From Siderastrea radians (Eukaryota; Cnidaria; Anthozoa; Scleractinia; Rhizangiidae): a DNA stretch of 64,000 bases. This document shows positions 33,417 to 44,781 of the stretch, in pieces. The first letter of the stretch is position 1, and each line of letters opens with the position of its first letter. The position numbers were made by a program, and so were the translations under genes. Location: positions 7,133,294 through 7,197,293 of the forward strand of contig OZ024898.1 in the NCBI GenBank assembly GCA_964017195.1, written 5' to 3'. The notes under the pieces are model-generated. The model did not search any database. It saw only the letters and a program-made list of their open reading frames with translations, and was not told where the DNA came from.

Positions 33417-34170
33417 ATGTTGACCTTTTTCAAACAACGGGGCTATCCTGAACCGCAACTGAATAACGAACTTCAGAGGGTCGCAACCATCTCACGTGAC
33501 GAGGCATTGGCCCCAACGCGTCTCAATGTTACCAATGTGAACAGAGTACCTCTAGTACTTACTTACCATCCTTACAACACTGTAACGAGAAAGATCCTTT
33601 TACAGAATTTCAACATCCTATCAACTGATCCTGAGACACGTGGTATATTCCATGAGCCACCCCTCGTCTCATATCGGCGCGACAAGAATCTCCAGGATTT
33701 TCTAGTACACTCCACTAGCGGCTCTCAGAGGCCCCTTGATGCTGGCTCTTTTCCCTGCCGTCGTCCCCGCTGTCAGACATGCCAGTACATTACGTCTCAG
33801 ACTGTTCTACATTTGCCCAAGAGCTCACACACCATCCAAAATCGCTTTACCTGTCAGTATGAGAATGTGGTGTACTGCATCATTTGCCGCCGTTGCACCA
33901 GCATGTACATCGGTGAGACCGGTCGGCGCCTACGGGAAAGCCAGTGAACACCTGCGTAGCATCCGCAACCGGTCTCCTGGGCTTCCTGTAGCTGAGCACT
34001 TCAACTCCACCAACCACACCATAGATGACATCAGGGTCTGTGGAGTCAAGCAATGCAGCAGCAGCAACACCAATCGAAAGCGGCGGGAGATGCAATTAAT
34101 CTTTGAGCTCGGCACGCTCAAGCCGGGCGGACTCAATATTAATTTCAGTTTTATCATAAGTACGTTCATT
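33417..34170 (+). pseudogene. Penelope-like linker and GIY-YIG endonuclease remnant
   Basis: The first frame (33417-33947) contains CRRPRCQTCQYI, a Cys cluster found before the nuclease in many Penelope-like elements, then ENVVYCIICRRCTSMYIGETGRRLRE, the GIY-YIG core with YIG and the catalytic Arg region. A shift near 33935 moves the rest (EHLRSIRN, then PVAEHFN and a late Glu in RREMQLIFELGT) into another frame. The nuclease makes the nick for target-primed insertion. Confidence 0.85.
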
Positions 34171-34524
34171 CCACGCGCACGAGCTTTGGTTGTTCGTTTC
34201 TCGCTTTACGCGCGCGTTTTCCAGTTTTCCAGTTAGGCTTTTGTATGGCGCAACGCGCATATTCCTGCACACTGAAGAAGGGCTATGCCCGAAACGTTTG
34301 TGCTTTAACAAACTATGACACCTTAACGTGTTTAACTCGCGTATTAACTTTCCTTATTATTACTGGTGTCACGCATCGACTGAGTTTTGTCTCCTCTATT
34401 GATTTCCAGCCGTTTGAGGGAGTCCGATTTCATCCTCTTCCCAACGCAGGCGCACAAAACGGCTGGAGATCGAGCCTCTTTAACCCGTCTTGAAGCACTT
34501 GTCCTTTTTGTTTTTTATACCCGG

Positions 34525-34588
34525 ACTCCCCTCCCCTGCCCTGCCCTGCCCTCCCCTCCCCTCCCCTCCCCTCCCCTGCCCTGCCCTC
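34525..34588. repeat. CCCTC/CCCTG pentamer microsatellite
   Basis: About 12 units of CTCCC or CTGCC arranged in blocks. Strong strand asymmetry (C-rich on plus). Confidence 0.9.
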
Positions 34589-36767
34589 TCCAACCAACCA
34601 TCCAACCGTGGCGGATCTGACCCTGACGACCCCCGCCTTTCCCAGACCATATTAGGAAAACACAAACTGTTTCTTTCAATTCAGAAGGGAGTTGAGCGAG
34701 AGTACGAAAGCAAGCCGTGGATGCCGTGGATATAAGTTATATTTAGAAAAAACCTTTTTAAAACAGTGGTTGTTTTCGTCAGTAGTGTTCTTTTTGTTCA
34801 GGTAAGAGAATTTTGGTGTAAATGCGGGCGTTATTGGCGCATGTTATTAATGAAATCGATTTTACCTGTCATCTGTCAAATGTGCATGCAACCTTCGTAG
34901 ATAGTGGAGTCAATTTAGAAAGGAATTTAAAAAAAGTTAGCTTGGTAAAGTTGCTTAATGAATATTTGTCTCTTCTTTGCTTTAAGACAGGGAAGCGACT
35001 ACTTTTTCAATACATGACAAGAAAGTTTTGATCATAAGCTTATGTGAGGGAGTTTACTTACACTTTCAGAATGTTCGAGTGATTCGTGATCGGTTGAATT
35101 GTCCGGCGTGCGAGTGTGAGCTTTAGCTTCAGTCAATTGTTAAAAAGTCCCTAAAATTTCTTGTATTTGAGAGTAATGTGTTTAAATATTCATTGTAGTT
35201 TCAAAGACGCGCACATTATGCAAAGTTCTAGGGATCGGTCATTATTTATGGAGATGGGGGGGGGGCAAACATGGGGGGGCGGTCAAGGATAGTTTAGAGT
35301 GGTTAGAGGGGGGCTAATTTTTTTTAATGAAAGAAATAGGGGGGTCATCCTTCTTAGGTTCTGCTCGGGTTCAGTTAGGGGTAACTTCAAAAAAGATAAA
35401 ATAATTTCAAGGATCCAAATAGGGAAGAGGGATGTTAACCCAGTTGAAAAAAAGAAATTGTTTCTAACTTAAAGGAGCACAGTCACGAAGATTCGCAGAT
35501 TTCTGGTCAAAACTTTGCTAAAATTATCGGTAGCTAACTTTATCCATGCCCAGCATTGTGTTTGAACATTTAGAGGAACATATTAACTTAATTTCATTAA
35601 GAGAAAACAAACCATGACCATTTAATATCGATTTACTGTCAACACGCTGAAAGAATTTGAAAAGTTTAGCCTAATTTTTTCAAATTGCAATCCATTTCCA
35701 TCTGTGCCATCCGTAGCAACAGATGACAGTAGATAGTTTCCGAGAAGTAATATAGTCATTGGTAACAAAACTAAACCATTATTTGTGGGCTTTCATTGAT
35801 GTGAGGACATATTTTTTATTTTTAAAGTGAACTAAAATAGCGCGACTGTGCCCCTTTAAGTGTAATGGTCTTCTTTTAAAGTTCTATGGCTATTTCACAC
35901 TATGTTGAAGACCAGTACCCATCCATCCCAACCTATCACAGCCTACTTTAGTGAATGATTTTGGCTGGAAATATACATTTCCACCTTACAAATGTTTGTG
36001 TCTGTTTAATAGCCTATAAGGTCATGAAACCTGTTTTAACATACAATTACTGATGCTTCGACTTCAAATGACATATATGGCAATTAATTGTCTCAGATTG
36101 AGAATGTGGTAGTACACCTTCCTTGTCACCTTATATTGGCATTCAAGCCTGTCCATGGTATGGTATGTAGTTGGTAAAGTATCAAGAGCAAAACAACCTT
36201 GACTGATGAGGCACTTTAATTTTGCACATTTGAACTGTTACATGTAGTTAAGCTTTCTAGTGCATCGACATTGATTTCCTTGCATTGTCGCATAATGCAT
36301 GCTGGCTGTTTGTACGTGGCAGTGGAATAGCCATCAGGGAAACAAAGGGCCTTAAATGTGAATTCATCAACCAGTCTTAGCAATATCAGGCTATAGCAGA
36401 TTCGTATCTAATTTTTCTTTCTATTCCTTGCCTTTCTGGTGTTTTCTGTTTTCCTTCTGCGTATGTGGTTGGTCTTTTTCCTTGATGCAAATAGGGCATA
36501 GGCACCATATTTCGGACTTAGGTACAAGCTTAGTTTGGATTTTAGCATTTTTTGTGGTATCCAGGAGTGATATCAACGTGCCAATCAGAGTCTTATAATA
36601 TTTCAGAAAACAATACTTATTTAAGAGCTGCTGTAGATCGCAGACTTGATGCCTATAATTTTAGGCAAAAATGATGCTTTGCTTAGCTAGATTTTTTCAG
36701 TATGCCATTCTTCCCCTGCTTCGCTATCACCTGCCGGGCATCTGTATCATCCTCTTTGGTGCATTCA
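34589..36767. other. No supported gene; G-rich tract at 35250-35345
   Basis: About 2.2 kb without recognisable exons. 35250-35345 has several runs of six or more G on the plus strand, which could form G-quadruplexes. The remainder is AT-rich and unassigned. Confidence 0.4.
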
Positions 36768-37377
36768 TATACCGTATTTACTCGTTTAGACACCGCCCCC
36801 GAATAGATGCCGCACCTGGAGCCGAAAATATTAATAGACGCCACCCCCGAATAGACGCCGCATGTACGGTGCGTCATCTATTTGAGGAAAAATCAATATC
36901 TGATAAAACCTTAAACCTTCCAGTAGATGGGTCTGAAGACGACGGTATTCACTGCTTGAAGGAAGGACAACCTTGTAGGTCCGGAAGACAAATGCTTAAA
37001 TCTCAGCTAGGTATTTTAACTGAGCCAGACACCAATCCCTTTGAAATCACAGATTCAGATGTAGAGGACGCAAGCCCGCCAGAACAACTTCTAGACTCTG
37101 ACCACGAGGAGGACAGCGATATTGAAATTGACTAGATTGCCTTGAGTGGTATCTGAGGCTTTCTGGAGACCTAACTCACGAAACAAGAGAAAAGACGTAC
37201 TTTATTTCATCATATTTGTTACTGTTAAAAAAAATTACCATTACTTGAATAAAGTGAATAAAGTGATTTTTTAATAGACGCCGCCCCCGATTAGACGCCG
37301 CCCTTGAATAGACGCCGCAGCTAGAGCTCGAAAAATTAAATAGACGCCGCGGCGTCTAAACGAGTAAATACGGTATA
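36768..37377. mobile_element. TIR element with CCGTATTTACTCG ends and TA flanks
   Basis: The left end TACCGTATTTACTCGTTTAG (about 36768) is inverted at the right end CTAAACGAGTAAATACGGTA (about 37357-37376). A TA duplication suits Tc1/mariner/pogo-type insertion. Both ends carry tandem words of the type TAGACGCCGCCCCCGA, three to four per end, in inverted orientation. The interior holds the end of an open frame and an AATAAA at about 37247. Confidence 0.8.
36852..37135 (+). pseudogene. Probable C-terminal tail of a transposase
   Basis: An open frame inside the TIR element ends at 37135 with an acidic tail rich in Asp, Glu and Ser (ASPPEQLLDSDHEEDSDIEI). The preceding part includes GIHCLKEGQPC. 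Pogo/Tigger-type transposases often end in acidic tails, so this looks like a deletion derivative that kept only the 3' coding end. The upstream part of the frame (from 36671) runs through the TIR and is probably not coding. No DDE residues remain, so the family call is inference. Confidence 0.45.
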
Positions 37378-38080
37378 GAACCTAAGTTATCTGTTGGTTC
37401 TTTGTATTTGGCTCTGGTCTTGTATGTTTAAAGAAATAAAGAAATAGCGAAATTCATATTAATACACTTCGTTATTTTGTTCTCCCAAAATCACGAAATT
37501 AAAATATACACGTGAAATGCGGCTTCAGAATTTTCGCAAAATTAAGTACGCCAATTAGAAAGAAAGTAATTATTAGTAAGTCAAGTAAGGAACAAATTTA
37601 ATAAGGTATTGCTATGAAAGTCATTCCTTGTAACATACTGTGTATCATGTGGCATTGGCTAGTCGACTTCATGCACCCAAACGTGAAAAAACTACATCAC
37701 AGGCTGAGAATTATAGGGGGGCGGGGTCAAAATTTACTTATTGATTAAAAGAGGGGGGACCACTTGCCATTCTCAGGCCTGGGAAGGGGGGGGGTCCATG
37801 CAGAAATTTTTATCTTTCAATATATTTTTCCCTCCCCCACCCCCTCTACTTAAATAATGACTGGTCCCTCACAAAAGGTGCCACATAATTCTTTTCATTG
37901 ATCATGATTTCTTTGACCCATCGTTAATTCATTGCTGTTTGATTTGACAAAACAACTTCGATGGTAAACTTAGTGGTTGTTTGAAACTATTCCATGAGAT
38001 GAAAGAGATCAAAACAAGAGTTCTCTGACTGGGCTCTTTGTCAAATATAAAGAATACACAGAATGGTCTAGAGTCCAAAG
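37378..38080. other. No supported gene; G-rich and C-rich tracts
   Basis: Runs of six to nine G at 37715-37795 and of C at 37830-37850. No exon or TIR pair recognised. Confidence 0.4.
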
Positions 38081-38697
38081 TACAATGGAATCCCGATTTG
38101 AGCCTCCTAGGGAAACAGAAATTGGTTCGAAAAATCAGGTGTTCAAAAAATCGAAGGTGGCATGAAATTGCGCTTTATTTATAAAGTATTGTTTATTGAC
38201 AACCAGGAAAGCAAACAGAAATGCTATGGCACTCTTGTACTGAAAGCAGTTCTTTGGCTTTCATTTAAATGGTCATACTTTAGGACTTTACTCGACCGGC
38301 TCTTAAAGTTGGATTATATTAACAACACAAGCAGGAAAGCCAGGCCTAAAAATTGACCATTCAAATGAAAAGCACTCAGAGCAGTACTTTCTTTGGTACT
38401 GTTTTCTGTGTAATAGAAAGTGTGTCTAACTTTTGAGTCTGTGAATAAAACCCTAAAGTGTGACCATTCAAATGGAAGCTACTGAGTTAAAACCTTTCCT
38501 GCGGGTTCGAGAAATCGAAGGTAAATTTCTTATAAATTTCTTCCATGGAGGCAAAAATTAGTTCAAAATAACGAAAGTTTCGAAAAATCGGGGGTAAAAA
38601 TGCAGTGTTTTGACTGAAGCAAAATCAAGGGAAACGTGACATGGTTCGAAAACCAGGAGGTTCGACTAAGTGAGGGTTCGAAAAATCGGGGTTATAT
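38081..38697. mobile_element. Tigger/pogo-like MITE (degraded)
   Basis: CAATGGAATCCCGATTTGAG near 38082 and GGTTCGAAAAATCGGGGTTA near 38674 resemble opposite ends of pogo/Tigger-type transposons (consensus CAGTGGAACCCCGATT). GGTTCGAAAAATC-type words recur at both sides. The short frame at 38162-38356 has no recognisable motif. Confidence 0.55.
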
Positions 38698-39779
38698 CTT
38701 GAATTGGCTAAATTTCAGAATACCCGGCCACTTATTTCCATCTCATTGAATAACAAAAGTGCCTGTTGTGTTAATTTGCCTCGTTCTTTAAAGCATTCTG
38801 ACACCTGTAAATGAAGTGCATGTAAATGAAGTGGCCAGGTATTCTTGCTCCCTTGAATTTTATAAGTCGGGAGTGGTTTAAATATCACATAGTATATGGT
38901 ATAACTTGTGTGTTCAGTTCAATGGATTGAACAAGTCAAATGTTTAATTAGTACAAGCTCTTGTTAGTGACAAGTGTCTATATGTATGAAGTGACTAGGA
39001 ACATCATTTTTAACTCCCCCCTCCCCCCTGGGTGGGATGCTACAACCTCAGACATAAATTCTTGGGACACTTGTTATTAGGTAAGTTTAAAATGCACCCC
39101 TTCCCCCCTCATTAATGTTGGAAAAAAGGCACATATAAAGACTTGCAAACATCATAGGGTTTTCAACATTGTGATGGGGGAGGGGAGAGAGGGATGACTT
39201 ACAAAAAATTAATGTCTCAACAAGTTTGTCCAAGGTTGCTAGCTGTAGCTTCAGTCTAGTATCAGAGAGGGTGTTTTGTCTAAACAAGATATAATTGCTA
39301 ATTGCCATACAAAAATGGAAAAAAGAATAAAGAAAAAAGCCAAATAGGAATTAATTAGCCATGTAAATTACATTCTTAGATCTTCATACATGTAATTCTC
39401 AAAGCAATTTATATGGACGATGGTGTGATACTTCAATTTGATATCAAATGAGTTGAAATAAGTTAAATTGGCCACCTGAAAGACCTTTTGAGCTTAACCC
39501 TTTGTCAGAGCAATTCCCTGAATGTGGTTAGCGTACCTAAATTTATTCCTATTTACAATAGGTATTTTCTTTTCCCTTTTTTTTCATTTTTTATGTTATT
39601 GCAATTAGGTGTACATGAAAAGAGAAAATATTCAACCAGGTTGCAAATTCCACTTTAATACACTGCAATTACATGAACTTCTTGTACATCATGAATGAAT
39701 TACATATATATTTTTTGTTTTTGTTTGATGCCTGAATTTTTAAATAATTATTGTTGTATGTATATTTATTTGGTTTTAG
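38698..39779 (+). other. Upstream region or 5' intron of the LRR-Roc gene
   Basis: It ends at a good 3' splice site (T-rich tract then TTTTAG at 39774-39779). The coding exon has an in-frame stop just upstream of its ATG, so at least one untranslated 5' exon should lie further left. I could not locate it. Confidence 0.5.
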
Positions 39780-40477
39780 AGTCTAAAACCAAGAAAAGCC
39801 TGGATTTTATTCTAAGAGTACACTGTTTAAGATGGAAAATATTTCAGCTGAGGAGCTTAGGAAGTACATGAAAAAAGGATGGTTTGGAGGAACTGCTTTG
39901 TATCTGAGTGACAGACAGCTGTCAAAAGTTCCTGAAGCTGTCACTGACCTGAAGTATCTGAAGGAACTTCGACTGGGCAGAAATAACCTAACAGAATTAC
40001 CAACAAGTATTAACAAGCTGAAAAATCTCAAAAGGCTGGACTTGGATAGAAACCAGTTAACATATCTTCCTGATAGCATTGGTGACCTGAAGGAGCTGAG
40101 AAGTCTGAATGTGAGCAGCAACCAGCTGTCTGCTGTGCCTACCAGTGTGCAGCAGCTGAAGACGCTTGAACAGCTGAATTTGGATGGTAACCTTCTGACA
40201 GATTTACCTGAGTGGATTGGTGACCTGAAGGAGCTGAGAAGGCTGAGAATGAGCGACAACCAGCTGTCTGCTGTACCTACCAGTGTACAGCAGCTGAAGA
40301 AGCTTGAATGGCTGTACCTGGATGGTAACCATCTGACAGATTTACCTGAATGGATTGGTGACCTGAAGGAGCTGAGATTGCTGTTTGTGAGTGATAACCC
40401 TTTTACAGTTGATGGAATGAGAAGCCTTCTGGAGTTAAAGGACAAGAAAAAAGGAAAGGTTGACATATATTTTTCAG
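39780..40477 (+). CDS. LRR-Roc gene, first coding exon (leucine-rich repeats)
   Basis: Coding starts at the ATG at 39832; an in-frame TAA lies upstream, inside the exon. The peptide has a short cap (ENISAEELRKYMKKGWFGG) and eight 23-residue leucine-rich repeats of the plant/SHOC2-like LxxLxLxxNxLxxLPxxIxxL type, e.g. LRLGRNNLTELPTSINKL. The exon ends TTTTCAG/GTGGGT at 40477/40478. Two consecutive 138 bp units (40120-40257 and 40258-40395) are nearly identical, a recent in-frame duplication of two repeats. No signal peptide is seen, so the protein is probably intracellular. Confidence 0.85.
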
Positions 40478-41174
40478 GTGGGTATAACTAAACATACCTT
40501 TGACTGATTAATTAATAAGCAATACTACTTACATACTGAAAGTATATGCAAGGAAAACAAAACAATATAGTTTCACAAATTTGCTTTATCTGGGAGGGAA
40601 TGAACACCCCTTAATTCTTGCTTTCAAAAGTTTTAGAAGTTAAAAATGCTTCGTGGTAGAAGACAAGGAAAAATCAAAAGGCTCCTTCAACTTGGATGAA
40701 CTAGCAGCAAATTTTCAGCTCTTGAATGCTGGTTATACATATGTGTATATTCTTCCTGTCACATTAACTCTTTGCATGGAATGTGTGATCATTACTTTTT
40801 ATGTAGAATATTGCATTAGTCAAAGAAAACTTGCATTCTGATTGGCCCATGAAATGATGGTAATTAAAATTAACGTGGAAGTGCATGCCTAAGAAGTGAT
40901 GTCACGCTAGTAGAATATCATTTGATTTCTCTTTAGTAAGTTAACTTTCCATATACTTGTACAAGCAATTGAGCTTACATTTGCAGAAGAAATTACAGGT
41001 ACAGACATTGTTATTCACAAACTCGGCGAAGGATAGAATTATCTAGAGTGAGAATCTTGTTCAATTTTTGAGCCAGTTGCACTTTCTGTATTTTGCAAAA
41101 TGAAGCAAAATGAAATATAAAAAATATAGATTGGACTAACAAACAAAAAATAAAATCAGTATAGCCTGATCTTT

Positions 41175-41320
41175 AACTTTTCCCTCATTGTCCTAGAAGA
41201 AATGAGTCATTTCGCCGCAAAATACAGATCTGTATTTCGCAAAATGACTCCATGCTGTGTTTTCCAAGCTCTTTCATTCTAAAAATGCAATCATTGTGTC
41301 CTTTAAGTTAATAAAACTAT
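41175..41320 (+). repeat. Dispersed repeat, copy at 42890-43035
   Basis: Shares with 42890-43035 a series of words such as GCCGCAAAATACAG, GCAAAATGACTCCA and AAAATG-rich ends. A weaker third match lies at about 41341-41450. Non-coding. Related text around GCAAAATGA suggests local spread. Confidence 0.7.
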
Positions 41321-41861
41321 TAAATACTATTTTCCTGCAGATGGCCATCTCTTTTGTTACAGTGCATCACTTAGCAAATTATAGATCTGCAAATCTGTGT
41401 TTGCAAAATGACCCTGTCCCATTCTTTCCGGGACCTTTTATTTTGAAAATGAAATTAATGCGTGCCTTGGTAAACAAAAACAATGAGGGGAGTCACTTGA
41501 TAATTTTGCTGTGTTGCAACCACTACTGTTGGCCATTTGAAGCTGAAAATAATCTTAAGTTGCCTTTTGATGGCTACTGTAACTCGAGGAGAAGTACTTG
41601 CGTGTCCAAGTGTGTATGTGGTGCATGACTAAATATACTTAATATATATATAGCTAGCTAGCTATATTAAGAGGCTTCTGTTGGAAAGTTACCGTGATTT
41701 AAAAGAGATTGACACGATACCTGATGCGTTGTTTGTTTTATCTGTTTTAGTGAGGGGTACTTTTGTAAAAGGTAGTTCGGTTTGAATTTTAGTGTATAAA
41801 TTCAAATATAATGGTAGAAAGAGAACTAGTATGCAGTCACGACACATAATCCTGATTTAAT

Positions 41862-42035
41862 ATACCCATCTCGAATAAACGCCGGGACCTCAAATAAACG
41901 CCGGTACCCCGAATAAATGCTGGGACCCCAAATAAACGCCGGGGGCATTTATTTTAAACTCGGCCCTGTAGACCCGGCGTTTATTTGAACCCGGCGTTTA
42001 TTCGGGGTCCGGCGTTTCATCGAGAAAATACGGTA
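41862..42035. mobile_element. Foldback MITE built from AATAAACGCCGGG words
   Basis: The left half has four direct copies of a word like CGAATAAACGCCGGGACC, and the right half has three in inverted orientation, ending CGAGAAAATACGGTA. The layout and the ACGGTA end resemble the element at 36768-37377, so they may be related families. Confidence 0.7.
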
Positions 42036-42569
42036 CTGTAGTTTTGAACAAAGATTCGGTGTATTGGACGGTTGTTGTGGATTTATCTGCTTTCCTTAGG
42101 ATTAATTATTTCCTTGTTTTGAATACGCTCTGCAAGTGCTCGGCGCTCCCCAGGTGGCAAATTGTTTTTTGGTTTAATGAGTGGAATTTCATGGACTTAA
42201 AAACCCGGCAGATCCTTTCAGAAACATCACTCTTTTAAGTGGCTTTAAAGAATCTTGCAATTAAACTGAGCCAAAAAACCTAACTAATTGCCAAAGAGCT
42301 AGCACACACAATGGCACAAAGATTTTAAAGAGCTCTAAGAACGTAAAAACCCTCCAATAAATGGCATTTAACTACAAAAGAAGCCATTATTACTCAGAAA
42401 GATATTCAAGGAGCCTCCCTTGATCTCTTACAGGAAAGGAAAGCCCCTTAAATACATACTTGTAAAAGCCAATTACTATAAAGGCTTTGAACAGTCGCGT
42501 AGGTCTGTCACTGGGCATGTTTCATGGCATGAGACTTTATTTCCCCTTTAAATTTCACTTCCGCCGTGG

Positions 42570-42700
42570 TGCCGACAAACTTTTGCCGTGATGTTCAAAC
42601 TTTTGCCGTGGTGTTCGCAAACTTTTGCCGTGATGTTCACAAACTTTTGCCGTGGTGTTCACAAACTTTTGCCGTGGCGATTACAATCTTTTTCCGTGTT
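42570..42700. repeat. 22 bp minisatellite
   Basis: Six imperfect tandem copies of AAACTTTTGCCGTGGTGTTCAC, alternating GTGG and GTGA variants. A stray TTTTGCCGTGATACTTGTG occurs at about 42818-42836, so the array may once have been longer. Confidence 0.9.
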
Positions 42701-42889
42701 TACCAAATCGTTTTTTCGTCAGCTCCAAACTAAAGTTAGTTACCTAAAACTTAAGGGATTAAACTAAAGGAATTGTTGACGTATTTTTTTTAAATTGTGC
42801 GGTATTAACTTGATACTTTTGCCGTGATACTTGTGGGCCACCGTAGTTTATGGTTAATAGACCAGTAAACAAAAATTAAAACGCAGGAA

Positions 42890-43035
42890 AGCCATCTTTC
42901 ACTTTTCCCTTGTTGGTCCGAGAAGAAATATGCCATTTTGCCGCAAAATACAGACCTGTAGTTTTTGCAAAATGACTCCACGCCGTGCTTTTCATGCAAG
43001 CTCTTTTGTTTTAAAAATGAAATCAAGTGTCCTGC
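42890..43035 (+). repeat. Dispersed repeat, copy of 41175-41320
   Basis: See the partner. Good colinear match with small indels. Confidence 0.7.
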
Positions 43036-43224
43036 TATGGTTTGCAGGCTACAGCAATAATAATTATTATTATTGATACATGATGGTCAGCAGTGTGATG
43101 CAAAATACCCAAATTAAAAATACGAGAGATAAAAGCATCCCTGCCCCCTTGAAGGCCTCCCAATGTGCACATGTTAATCATGAGGGAAAACTGGCCTGCA
43201 CTCATGTCCAATACTATCACACTG

Positions 43225-43475
43225 ATATGGACCATTATTTGCGATTGACGGTCTGTACATTTCACACAGACTGTCATCGTTGCTTACGGACCATTATTTG
43301 CAGTTGAGGGTCCGTATGCAGTTTCACACAGACCATCATTCTTGCTTAGTCGGTCCAAATATAGAGCATGCATCTCATTATCACACCTTCATTCTTGCTT
43401 ATGGACTGCTATTGGCGATTGACTTACGGATGGTCATCCTTGATTACGGACCGTTATTTGTGGTTGGCAGTCCAT
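43225..43475. repeat. Degenerate tandem repeat, unit about 75-80 bp
   Basis: Three to four diverged units sharing GGACCATTATTTGCGATTGA, then CACACAGACC-type and CATTCTTGCTTA-type words. Open frames here follow from the lack of stops in the unit. Confidence 0.6.
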
Positions 43476-44590
43476 TTAAACATACGTTCGAAGTCATCGA
43501 TATACACAAAAGGAAAGACAGTGACGTGGATTACTAAAATGTTCTATAAGCATATTGCGCAAACTGATAACGGGGTTCTAAAAGTGGACTCGCCAAGAGA
43601 CAAACATTGTCTCGAGATTAACCTTGCGGAAGTAACATTTGACCCAGGGGCAGATCTAGGATTTTGAGTTGGGGAGGGGTTAATTTTACATAAAATGTTT
43701 CACTGTGGTTGAATTGACCTTGAGCTGAGTTCTGGAAGAGTTACCATGATAGCATCAGTCGTGACAGAATATCTAGCAGCTCCATTCGGTGGGCATCAGG
43801 TGTCGGCAAGGTCATCGATGATGGCATCAATGTTCAACTCATGATGTCATAATGGATGTGAGTTAACAAAAGTCCGTTCATTCTTTAGTTCTTCAGTCAT
43901 AATGATGCCAAGGCAGGTCTTAACATGCCTAAGACCACTGATCGACCTTTCAATTTCACATAATGTCACTCAGGTAAAGTACAGAATACCGACATGAGCC
44001 AGTAAATGTTTTGAAAAAATAAGCTATCAGTCTGCATATTTAAGTGTTTTTGCTGCTGTAACGGGAAGGTCTTGCGAGGGTATCTCTTTCCATTTCAAGT
44101 CCCACATGTACTAGTTCTGCCTCTAGAGTTCAGCTGCTGAACGTAAATCCTCCCTGTACAACTCGATAGCTTTTTGATGTTGTTGCCCTTTCAAAGGCCT
44201 AGATACTTCTATCGCAGATGGGAAGAGTTTCAAAAATGTTAGTTGCTCATTTTGCTCGTTCCGAAAAACGTGACTGTAATTCCATTTCTGCGTGTCTTGA
44301 TTCTAGTTCTGAGAGTTGTCCCGGCCCAAACATGTCCTCTAAGTAGTGGACGACTTGAAAACAAAGACAAATTCAGCAACACAATAATTTTCTCAAAATT
44401 AACTGGAAATCGGTAACAGGAGTTTCCTTCTCGGTGACCAGTAAAGTTATTGTACCTACTCTGGCTTTTTGTTCCAAGCAACTGAAAAGGGGAAGAAGGG
44501 GGGAGAGGTCACAGGCACCCTGTGACTACCCCCCTGGATCCACCAATGTGACCACGTCAAAAGTGTCATGCATGCTTTAAAAATTATTAG

Positions 44591-44781
44591 TTGCTGCACG
44601 GAAGTTGAAATGCAGGGACAAACAGCACAGATTGCCCATGAAAAGAGCTCTTGGGGATGGTTCTGTTAATGTCTACCATGGTCGAATCTTGAGTTAGGTA
44701 AGAGCTGGAAATAACCAGTCTTACTTGTAAAAGAAGTCTTTCAACAGGGTCTGCCATTTGACTCTAACGAACAGTCACACA
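44591..44781 (+). pseudogene. Decayed duplicate of the Roc P-loop exon
   Basis: Aligns with 60590-60780 over about 190 bases: GCAGGGACAAACAGCACAG vs GCAGGGACAAAGAGCACAG, AATGTCTACC, and GTCTGCCATTTGAC are shared. It is preceded by TTATTAG, as the real exon is. The P-loop codons are altered and frameshifted (an in-frame stop appears before the GKT position), so it cannot encode a working GTPase. It is an exon-scale duplication in the intron of its own gene. Confidence 0.85.

Larger units (their letters stand above)
32700..34340 (+). mobile_element. Penelope-like element remnant
   Basis: A 5'-truncated, frameshifted Penelope-like retroelement: part of the RT, linker, a Cys-rich motif, and a GIY-YIG endonuclease remnant, followed by a short 3' region with a hairpin-rich CTGAAGA...GAAAC segment (34272-34295). 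At least three frameshifts (near 32800, 33350-33400 and 33935) make it inactive. No long terminal repeat copy was found upstream. Confidence 0.87.

Noticed and set aside
39807..40466. A 219-codon minus-strand frame opposite the LRR exon
   Set aside because: Antisense of a low-complexity leucine-rich coding sequence; the plus strand has the clear LRR pattern and splice sites.
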